Origin: Desulfamplus sp.
GTDB taxonomy: Bacteria > Desulfobacterota > Desulfobacteria > Desulfobacterales > Desulfobacteraceae
DNA length: 40,908 bases
Direction: 5' to 3'
Assembly (NCBI GenBank): GCA_015231705.1
Contig: JADGBC010000012.1
Span: 1 to 40,908, forward strand
Shown: in pieces, positions 34,086 through 40,908 of the stretch
Numbering within the stretch: position 1 is the stretch's first letter
Layout of the letters: each line of letters starts with the position of its first letter
Translations under genes and position numbers: made by a program
The notes under the pieces: generated by a model
What the model was told of the DNA's origin: nothing
The model's database searches: none
Seen by the model: the letters and a program-made list of their open reading frames with translations, nothing else

Positions 34086-36890
34086 ATGAAACAGATCCGT
34101 CTGATGCCATTAATCTGGCTCATTATTACAACCACCGCCTATTCCGCACCGGTTCCTGACACCGGAATAACAAAATGCTACAACGACTCCGCAGAAATCC
34201 CCTGCCCCAAAGAGGGAGAAGATTTTTACGGGCAAGACGGCAATTATTCCATCAATCCTATGTCCTACACCAAATTGGACGCAACTGGCGTTGTCTTACC
34301 CATCACTGCAACCCCTTGGGCAATGGTGAAAGACAACGTAACCGGTTTGGTTTGGGAAAACAACAGCCATAAATCCAGATGGGACAGAGACGCTCCAAAT
34401 GTAATTGCAGAGCTAAATAACACCAAATTTGGCGGATACTCTGACTGGCGATTGCCAACCATGAGCGAGCTTGGTTCAATTGTTGATTTTAGTGTACCAT
34501 ATCCCGGACCCACTATTGATATAAATTATTTTAAAGATACGTTTTCATTCTATTATTGGTCGAGTTCTACCTTCGCCAGCAGCATAAGCCGCGCGTGGTG
34601 TGTCTACTTCGTAAACGGCCACGCCTCCGACTACGTTAAATACGAAGCGAACTATGTGCGTGCCGTTCGGGCAGAACAGACTGGGTCATTTGATAATTCC
34701 GATCATTTGGTCATTAACGGGGATGGCACTGTAACAGATTCTGTTACAGGCTTAATGTGGCAGCAGGATACAGCAAAGACGGCGACTGGAGGGACTACTA
34801 TGATCTGGAAAGATGCTCTTGCATACAGTGAAAATATGACTCTTGGAGGATATACAGATTGGAGATTGCCGACTGTCAAAGAGCTGCGGAGTATTATGGA
34901 TTCCAGCAGTTATTCTCCAGCAATAGATACGAGTGTATTTAGAGATACTTTTTCGTCCTTTTATTGGTCAAGTTCTACCAACGCCTACGAATTAAGCCTC
35001 GCGTGGATTGTCAGCTTCTACATCGGCGACGACGGCTACAGCAATAAGGGCAACGCTCACTATGTGCGTGCCGTTCGGGCAGGACAGTCGGATATTGGGT
35101 CATTGGATAATTTGATTATTTCCGTTTCTCCAATCAGCCAGAGTGCTGCCAACATTTCAGGCACAACAACCTTTGATGTTTCCAACACAGGTACAGGCAC
35201 AATGAACTGGATAGTATCTGTAATATCAGGTAGTGATTGGTTGAGAATAACTTCAAGTGAGAGCGGCAGCAACACAGGCACAATCACTTGTGCTTTTGAC
35301 GAAAACACCAGTACATCTGAACGCACAGGAACAATAATAATTACAGCAGAAGGTGCGGCCGGAAGCCCGAAGGATGTTACAGTTACACAGGCAGGTGCGG
35401 TGATAGTGCCGGATCCAGACCCCCAACCAACATCAGGCATGGGCAAGGCAATCATTCTTGCCGGTGGTGGCGGAAACACCAGCCTCTATCCTTTCAGCAA
35501 CAAACTGTGCCAACAGATGTATCGACTTTTAAAGCAGCGTGGTTTTACTGATGACGATATTATCTACATGAACCCCTATCCGCCTGATATTGATGAAAAC
35601 GGTTATCCTGATAATGAACGTTTGGACTACAATCTTTTCGACCCTCAAACACAGTTGAAAGAGGCATTTGCCAAAGCTGCACAATCACTCTCTCAAGCTG
35701 AAAATAAGGGCGGGCAGTTTATTCTCTATGTTCATGGTCATGCAGAAAACAATTTTCTGAAACTCACCGGAAATGATGAAATTTCTGCCACTGAACTCCA
35801 GGTATTGCTTAACACGATTCCTGCTGCTGTTCAGCAAATTGTTATCTTAGATACCTGCTATTCAGGCTCTTTTATGGATGAGCTTGCAGGTGCGGCAAAC
35901 AAGGCGGCAGATCGTATTGTGATAACCAGCTCTGATGATAAAACAGTTGCATGGAACACGGGTGTACTTAACTTCTCTGACAGGTTTATCCGTCGTCTCC
36001 GTGCAGGTCATACCTTGCAGGTTGCGTTTGAAGATGCTGAAGATATGATGAAAGGCAACCCCCAAATCTTTGGTGAACAAGCTCCCAGGCTTGATGATAA
36101 CGGTGACGGACTCTATAATTCAGTTGATGGAGTTCACTCAAGTACCGTTTATATTGGCAAAGAGGGAGTTCAGGCAGCAGACCCTCCAAGTATTCAAAAT
36201 GTTCACCCTGCTATGGAGATTGCCGAAGGAAAAGCGGATGGGGTTATCTGGGTCAGAACATCCCCAAGCGGTGAAGGCAGGATAAAAACTGTTAAAGCTG
36301 TACTTATGCCGCCTGATTTTTCATTTACTGAATATCAAGGTGAAGAGACCAGATTCAACGAAATATCCCTTGAGCTTAAATATAACGGTGCAGATGATAG
36401 ATATCAGATAACTTATGATAATTTCAGGCAAAAGGGCAAATGGAAAATTGCATATCAGGCTCAGGGAATTGATGGTCAATGGTCAGAAATAAAATTTGGA
36501 GAGGTCAATGCTGGAGGGATGAGTGATACTCTGGCGGTCTCTGTCGGGTTTAACCAGAGTGAATATCTCGTTTCTGATACTCTGCTGTTTGATGTAACTC
36601 TCAATGGCAGAGAAAATATTGATCTATATGTAGCTCTCTTGTTTCCCCAAGGTTATTTTGTGAGCTTTACATATCCTTTGGCTTTGAGTTTTCCGGGTCA
36701 ACTGATTCCCTATCAATCAAATATACCAATAAATGGTCTCAAGACTTTTAATATACTGGAGCTGCCATTGCCAAAGGAGCTGAGCAAGGGGATATACACT
36801 GCCTGTGCTGTTGCAGCCAGTGTCGGCAGCGATCCATGGGCGGTTGAGAACTGGTTCTGCTATGACTGTAAAAGCTTTGAATTGAAATGA
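34086..36890 (+). CDS. Secreted caspase-like protein with two DGR-type variable DUF1566 domains
   Basis: A 934-residue exported protein. Signal peptide 1-22 (cleavage near AYSA). Two DUF1566 (C-type-lectin-like) domains lie at about 80-197 and 215-333, each with GLVW/GLMW, GGYSDWRLPT and YYWSSST and ending YVRAVRA. A BACON-like Ig domain follows (about 343-448). A caspase-like (clan CD) peptidase domain at about 455-660 has the candidate catalytic His552 in HGHA and Cys591 in DTCYSGSF. A beta-rich C-terminal module follows (about 670-934). I start at ATG 34086 (AAAGGA eight bases upstream), not at the longer frame's 34035. The lectin tips bear the hallmark of retroelement mutagenesis (34572-34652, 34980-35060). 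I infer a diversified recognition protein with a proteolytic output acting in the envelope or outside. Its paralogue starts at 37805. Confidence 0.85.
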   Translation: MKQIRLMPLIWLIITTTAYSAPVPDTGITKCYNDSAEIPCPKEGEDFYGQDGNYSINPMSYTKLDATGVVLPITATPWAMVKDNVTGLVWENNSHKSRWDRDAPNVIAELNNTKFGGYSDWRLPTMSELGSIVDFSVPYPGPTIDINYFKDTFSFYYWSSSTFASSISRAWCVYFVNGHASDYVKYEANYVRAVRAEQTGSFDNSDHLVINGDGTVTDSVTGLMWQQDTAKTATGGTTMIWKDALAYSENMTLGGYTDWRLPTVKELRSIMDSSSYSPAIDTSVFRDTFSSFYWSSSTNAYELSLAWIVSFYIGDDGYSNKGNAHYVRAVRAGQSDIGSLDNLIISVSPISQSAANISGTTTFDVSNTGTGTMNWIVSVISGSDWLRITSSESGSNTGTITCAFDENTSTSERTGTIIITAEGAAGSPKDVTVTQAGAVIVPDPDPQPTSGMGKAIILAGGGGNTSLYPFSNKLCQQMYRLLKQRGFTDDDIIYMNPYPPDIDENGYPDNERLDYNLFDPQTQLKEAFAKAAQSLSQAENKGGQFILYVHGHAENNFLKLTGNDEISATELQVLLNTIPAAVQQIVILDTCYSGSFMDELAGAANKAADRIVITSSDDKTVAWNTGVLNFSDRFIRRLRAGHTLQVAFEDAEDMMKGNPQIFGEQAPRLDDNGDGLYNSVDGVHSSTVYIGKEGVQAADPPSIQNVHPAMEIAEGKADGVIWVRTSPSGEGRIKTVKAVLMPPDFSFTEYQGEETRFNEISLELKYNGADDRYQITYDNFRQKGKWKIAYQAQGIDGQWSEIKFGEVNAGGMSDTLAVSVGFNQSEYLVSDTLLFDVTLNGRENIDLYVALLFPQGYFVSFTYPLALSFPGQLIPYQSNIPINGLKTFNILELPLPKELSKGIYTACAVAASVGSDPWAVENWFCYDCKSFELK
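34572..34652 (+). other. Candidate DGR variable region VR1
   Basis: Twenty-seven codons at the end of the first DUF1566 domain. They align without gaps to 34980-35060. Of 81 bases 33 differ: 15 at codon position 1, 13 at position 2 and only 5 at position 3. In 24 of the 33 one copy has A. Constant codons (GCC, GCGTGG, GTC, TTC, GGC) lack A. The 21-base tail TATGTGCGTGCCGTTCGGGC(A) that follows is identical in both and would be the homing-initiation segment. Confidence 0.75.
34980..35060 (+). other. Candidate DGR variable region VR2
   Basis: The second copy, at the end of the second DUF1566 domain, the same length as VR1 and followed by the same 21-base tail (35061-35081). Setting every variable position to A gives a template of mostly AAC/AAT/AAA codons around AWNVNF-like anchors, the usual look of a DGR template repeat. 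No such template and no reverse transcriptase is present in the window. Confidence 0.75.
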
Positions 36891-36892
36891 TT

Positions 36893-37070
36893 TTTGGCTT
36901 TGAGTTCAAAGTTGTTGAATTATGTCCGGACGGACGTGCCATGCAGCAGCTTAAAGACAGGGACTATACAGCAAAATACAAGTCGGAAGGCCTTCCCGAT
37001 TCATCTTGTAGGTGTGGAATTCTCAAAAAAAAAGAGAAATGCGGTTGGATTTGAGGTGGAGGCGGGGTAG
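36893..37070 (+). pseudogene. C-terminal remnant of an AAA-ATPase-like/PD-(D/E)XK nuclease protein, frameshifted
   Basis: Immediately after the caspase-like gene, one frame reads FGFEFKVVEL...GRAMQQLKDRDYTAKY. After a single extra base near 37000 the neighbouring frame continues IHLVGVEFSKKKRNAVGFEV to TAG at 37068. This is the end of the PD-(D/E)XK nuclease domain found in DUF1703-type AAA-ATPase-like proteins. The front, including the ATPase, is gone. It marks past gene turnover at this site. Confidence 0.75.
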
Positions 37071-37118
37071 ACTGCAAAAAAAGATGTCTGAATTTGAAAT
37101 TAACTACACGAGGTGAAT

Positions 37119-37409
37119 ATGAACCGTTCGGAAATATTAAGCATATTATATAATTATAAACACAAATATCAGGAGCAATACAGATTTACAAGAATTGGCA
37201 TATTCGGTTCTGTTGCAAAAGGGATTGCCGGTGAAAAAAGCGATATTGACATTGTTATAGAACAAAAGGAACCGGACATGTTTCTTCTGGGATGTATCAA
37301 GACAGATTTGGAAGAGGAGTTAGGAAAAAAAGTGGATATTGTCCGTTTACGCAAAGAGATGAACGTTTTCCTCAGAAATAGAATTGAACAGGAAGCTGTT
37401 TATGTATGA
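37119..37409 (+). CDS. MNT-type minimal nucleotidyltransferase (HEPN-MNT antitoxin)
   Basis: A 96-residue pol-beta-fold nucleotidyltransferase with the GSVAKG loop and the SDIDIVIE metal-binding pair, then a KKVDIV strand carrying the third acidic residue. In MNT-HEPN pairs this protein neutralises the HEPN toxin, in studied cases by AMPylating it. I chose the ATG at 37119, which has GAGGTG close upstream, rather than the GTG at 37113. It overlaps the HEPN gene by eight bases, so translation is coupled. Confidence 0.9.
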   Translation: MNRSEILSILYNYKHKYQEQYRFTRIGIFGSVAKGIAGEKSDIDIVIEQKEPDMFLLGCIKTDLEEELGKKVDIVRLRKEMNVFLRNRIEQEAVYV

Positions 37410-37776
37410 TAAAGAACTTGTATATGAAACACTGACTCAGATATTGCAATCGGTGGAGGCGGTTATCTATCGTTTTAAACCTGTTAAAGAGGTGAAAGAT
37501 TTTACAGATTCTCAAACAGGAATGGAAAAACTTGATTCGATATGTATGAAACTTATTGTTATAGGTGAGAGTCTGAAAAATATTGATAAAATGACAAACG
37601 GCTCACTTCTTGCCGAATATCCTGAAATCAACTGGAAAGGTGCTAAAGCAATGAGGGATATAATCAGCCATCACTATTTTGAGGTTGACGCTGAGGTGAT
37701 TTTTGATGTTTGTAAAAATAAGATAGAAAATCTTCGTAACACAGTTACTAATATGATAGCTGATATGGAAAAATGA
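37402..37776 (+). CDS. HEPN-domain toxin (HepT/DUF86 family)
   Basis: A 124-residue all-helical HEPN protein with the catalytic R-x4-H motif in RDIISHHYF (about 88-96), followed by a short C-terminal helix. HepT-type proteins are ribonucleases that cut RNA or tRNA when released from MNT. I chose the ATG at 37402 (AGGAAG seven bases upstream), inside the end of the MNT gene. The pair sits between the two caspase-like genes and may stabilise the island. Confidence 0.9.
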   Translation: MYDKELVYETLTQILQSVEAVIYRFKPVKEVKDFTDSQTGMEKLDSICMKLIVIGESLKNIDKMTNGSLLAEYPEINWKGAKAMRDIISHHYFEVDAEVIFDVCKNKIENLRNTVTNMIADMEK

Positions 37777-37804
37777 CCATTGACTAAAAAAACAAGGGCA
37801 AACA

Positions 37805-40086
37805 ATGAAACCACGTCAAAAATCCACCCACAATATTGCCGCTTCTTTACTTCTAACCCTGATGTTTGTGGCTGTTTGCTGGATTAATACGGTATCAACA
37901 GATAATGACAACCCTGTCATTGCAATTGCCGCAGGTAGTGAACACACAGTGGCTTTAAAGTCAGATAGTACTGTCTGGACATGGGGCTATGGCTACTGGG
38001 AGAGCGTCAGCACACCAACACAGGTAAATATATCAGATGTTTCCGCAATTGCCTGTGGTGGATACCACACCGTAGCACTGAAAAAGATGGTACTGTCTGG
38101 ACTTGGGGCTTGAATGGTTACGGGCAGCTCGGAGATGGCACCACAGTAGAGAGCAGCACTCCTGTACAAGTAATAAATTTATCTAAAGTTTATAAAATTG
38201 TTGGAGGTTTTTATCACACCGTAGCCCTGAAAACTGACGGCACTCTCTGGGCTTGGGGAGCTAATGATAAGGGGCAGCTCGGCAACGGCACGACAACTGA
38301 AAGCCCCATACCGTTAGAAGTCATTTTCCCAACCGTCACCGCTCCCACAGTAGAAACCGCCCCGGTCACATCAATTACGATAAATTCCGCCGCACTGAAC
38401 GGCACTATTACTCCAAACGGCTCAGATACAAAGTGGTATTTTGAATACGGACTGACTACGAATTACGAAGCTTCCACAGTTAGTCAGATAATTCACTCCG
38501 GAAACGCAGCAACGACAGTCTCAGAAAATCTTACCAATCTGATGCCAAACACCAATTATCACTTCCGGTTGGCTGCGGAGAACAGCGAAGGTCGAACCAA
38601 TGGGGACGATCAGACTTTTATGACAGAAGCTCTTCCATCCTCCATGATGGGCAAAGCTGTCATAATTGCCGGCAGTACCTCTGCAGGTTCTCCTTCTGAT
38701 ACACTCTACCCGTACAGCAACAAACTTTCCCAGCAGATGTATCGGCTTCTGACCCAACGCGGTTTTACTGATGCAGATATCTTATACATGAATCCTCTGC
38801 CTCCTGATATTAATGAGGATGGTAATCCGGACAGTCACCTTCAGGATTATAATCTGTTGCAACCTGAAACAGATTTGGAAGACGCCTTTTCAAAAGCAGC
38901 TTCAGAGCTCTCTGAGGGCAGTCAGTTTATTCTGTATATTCACGGACATGCAAACATTAACAATATCAGGATAACCAGGGACTACACTCTGCCGGCTACA
39001 GGACTCAAGTCACTGCTGGACAAAATCCCCTCTTCTGTTCAGCAGGTTATTATTCTTGATACCTGCTATTCAGGATCTTTTCTTGACGAGCTTGCAGGAT
39101 CTCCTAATCGGATCGTAATGACCAGTACTGACGGTATCACGTCGGCATGGAATGTCGAAGTTGCCAATTTCTCAGAAAAACTTATCCGTCAACTTCGCTC
39201 AGGATATACGTTAAAACAGGCATTCGACTCTGCAACCGATATTATTAAATCAAATGAAACACTTTTTGGCAATCAGTCTCCGCAGCTTGATGATAATGGC
39301 GATGGTGTTTACAACGCTGTGGATGGCATTCAATCCAGCATTACCTATATTGTAAGAGATGGAGTCCAGGCAGCAAACCCGCCTGTTATTACAGGAGTTC
39401 ACCCTGTAATGTATATTCCTGAAGGCAAACCGGACGGAATTCTATGGCTCAAGACATCGCCAAGCGGAGAAAATCAGATAAAGATGGTAAAGGCAGTGCT
39501 GATGCCGCCTGATTTTACATCAGCCGAATACTCAGGTGACGAGACCCGGTTCAGTGAAACAGTTCTGGAGCTTAAATATAATGGTGCCTTGGATCAGTAT
39601 GAGGTGAGATATGAGAATTTCCGGCAAAAAGGGACATGGAGGATTGCGTATCAGGTACAGGGTCTTGATGGTCAATGGTCGGACATTAAGTTTGGCGAGG
39701 TCAATGCAGGTGGTGTGAGTGGAGAGTTATCTGTCGCGGTGGGGTTGAATCAGACTCAATATAACGTATTGGATACGCTGCTTTTTGATGTTACCATGAA
39801 CGGAAGTGAATCAAGTGATCTCTATGTGGCTCTCATATTTCCGCAGGGATATTTCTTCACATTTGCATATCCTCTAATTCCAGGTTCGCTTGGTGAATTG
39901 ATACCTTATCAGTCCAATATTTCCATAAATGGTCAAAAAACTTTTAATATACTGGAGCTGCCATTGCCAAAGGAGCTGGGGAAAGGTGTATACACTGCCT
40001 GTGCTGTCGCAGCCAGTGTCGGCAGCGATCCATGGGCGGTTGAGAACTGGTTCTGCTATGACTGTAAAAGCTTTGAGTTGAAGTAA
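37805..40086 (+). CDS. Secreted caspase-like paralogue with RCC1-like repeats; one-base frameshift at 38081-38086
   Basis: The gene begins with a signal peptide/anchor (first 32 residues; AAGG before the ATG). RCC1-type repeats (HTVALK-DGTVWTWG) follow to about 38330, then a fibronectin III-like domain (about 38335-38625), a caspase-like domain (HGHA with DTCYSGSF, about 38646-39160) and the same C-terminal module as its neighbour. Inside the second RCC1 repeat the frame breaks at GAAAAAG (38080-38086): a -1 shift gives VALKKDGTVWTWG exactly. The next repeat reads AAAACTGAC at the same point, so one base was lost. Without the shift only 102 residues are made. It may be a recent pseudogene, a phase-variable gene or a programmed -1 site. 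Confidence 0.75.
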
Positions 40087-40170
40087 GCTGGTGCTCATCA
40101 GTCATAACTTCTCAAAGTTGCTACAGCATATTGTATTAAAAATGAGAACTTACGACTCACGAGATCCTAA

Positions 40171-40202
40171 TATAAAAATGTGATCCATTTTCACGGTAAA
40201 GC
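40171..40202 (+). repeat. Family A repeat, 3' half only
   Basis: Only the second hairpin and the tail (ATCCATTTTCACGGTAAAG) of the family are clear here, between the convergent caspase-like and sigma-54 activator genes. The first hairpin is absent or too diverged to call. Confidence 0.55.
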
Positions 40203-40232
40203 TGGTGCAGACAGGTGAAGTTGTCATAGGGT

Positions 40233-40908
40233 CTATTTTTCAAGTTTAAGCCTCAAGGTCTTTCTGTCAATTCCCAGAATTTGGGCAGCTTTTGTCTTGT
40301 TTCCTCCAACATTTGCAAGCACCAGAGCAATATGTTCATTTTCAACCTCCTTCAGTGTTTTGAACGGAGTGTTTTTATGGGTGACGGTAAATCTCATGGA
40401 TTCTGGAAGATCAGACACTCTTATATGGTCTCCATCCACAATGACTACAAGTCTCTGAATCATGTTTTCAAGTTCCCTTACATTTCCAGGCCAGTCGTGG
40501 TTTTTAAGTGCTTGAAGTGCATTGTCAGTAAAGACAGGAGGGTGATCAAGATCCATCTCTTCTGCAAATTTCTTAAGATAAAAACTAACAAGGGGCAAAA
40601 TGTCTTCCCGTCTTTCACGAAGAGGCGGGATTGTAATGTTGATAACATCCAGCCTGTAGTAGAGATCCTCTCTGAAAAGACCTTTGGGAATCATGGATTT
40701 AAGATCTTTATGAGAGGCCGCAATAATTCTGGTATCAATCTTTTGCACCTGACTTGAACCGACCATATTAATCTCTTTGTTCTGAAGTACACGAAGGAGC
40801 TTTGCCTGCATGCCTGGACTTGCATCACCTATTTCGTCCAGAAAAATAGTTCCCCCTTCCGCAATCTGAAAAAAGCCCTGTCTTGAATTTTTGGCATCTG
40901 TAAATGCC
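40233..40908 (-). CDS. Sigma-54-dependent transcriptional activator, C-terminal part (5' end outside window)
   Basis: The frame is open to the window edge, and 225 codons before the stop are visible. They contain the sigma-54-contact loop as AFTDA (a GAFTGA variant), Walker B GTIFLDEIGD, the sensor segment FREDLYYRLDV, PPLRERREDI, the WPGNVRELENMIQR helix and a Fis-type helix-turn-helix (NKTKAAQILGIDRKTLRLKL) at the end. The AAA+ domain remodels sigma-54 RNA polymerase. The N-terminal input domain is out of sight, so a response regulator (NtrC type) or another sensor arrangement cannot be decided. Confidence 0.95.
   Translation of the reverse strand, partial: AFTDAKNSRQGFFQIAEGGTIFLDEIGDASPGMQAKLLRVLQNKEINMVGSSQVQKIDTRIIAASHKDLKSMIPKGLFREDLYYRLDVINITIPPLRERREDILPLVSFYLKKFAEEMDLDHPPVFTDNALQALKNHDWPGNVRELENMIQRLVVIVDGDHIRVSDLPESMRFTVTHKNTPFKTLKEVENEHIALVLANVGGNKTKAAQILGIDRKTLRLKLEK

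Noticed and set aside
34035-40086. A DGR reverse transcriptase or template repeat within the window
   Set aside because: I looked for an RT reading frame and for an AAC-rich copy of the variable segment on both strands and saw neither.

Overview
The window looks like a chromosomal segment of an anaerobic, moderately AT-rich bacterium, most likely a Desulfobacterota (Desulfobacterales-type) sulfate reducer. The pointers are a Ni-CO dehydrogenase with its CooF ferredoxin and flavin oxidoreductase, a methylene-THF reductase, a selenocysteine-containing DsbA-like protein, a sigma-54 activator and many dispersed palindromic repeats. The taxonomic call is an inference, since no rRNA or tRNA gene is visible.

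Layout. 1-756: 3' end of glycogen phosphorylase. 914-4861: a large secreted CARDB/CLCA-like metalloprotease candidate and a small secreted unknown. 4997-6160: rlmN (minus). 6461-12411: a TetR-controlled redox cluster (TetR, FAD dehydrogenase, ThDP enzyme, FMN reductase-like protein, carboxymuconolactone-decarboxylase-like protein), with a 115-bp MITE carrying a target-site duplication in the TetR leader. 12516-16276: NRDE protein, ABM monooxygenase, Cys-cluster protein and a coiled-coil orphan. 16579-23656: one-carbon/CO block with an FAD/NAD oxidoreductase, CooF, CooS and MTHFR, interrupted on the minus strand by a methyltransferase and the UGA-containing DsbA gene. 23882-33740: thioesterase, epimerase, an Old-Yellow-Enzyme/universal-stress fusion carrying an in-frame palindromic repeat, Cu+-ATPase, a flavoprotein-SRPBCC fusion and an HDOD protein. 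33793-40086: an accessory island with an IS200 remnant, two secreted caspase-like proteins, a nuclease remnant and a HEPN-MNT toxin-antitoxin pair. 40233-40908: 3' part of a sigma-54 activator gene.

The most interesting system is the accessory island. The caspase-like protein at 34086-36890 carries two DUF1566 lectin-like domains. Their terminal 81-nt segments differ from each other almost only at codon positions 1 and 2, inside an otherwise constant frame that ends in an identical 21-nt tail. This is the pattern left by a diversity-generating retroelement (DGR). No reverse transcriptase or template repeat is visible here, so the retroelement would have to act from elsewhere. A paralogue with RCC1-like repeats in place of the lectin domains lies downstream, with a one-base frameshift, and the two genes share a 68-nt identical 3' segment.

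Three dispersed repeat families recur. Family A is a ~65-bp double hairpin whose tail reads cattttcatggtaaag or similar; it often lies just before start codons and once inside a coding region. Family B is a ~140-bp element with inverted ends CTCGTAAAAAGTC/GACTTTTTACGAG. Family C is a ~90-bp unit, present in tandem at 23681-23861.
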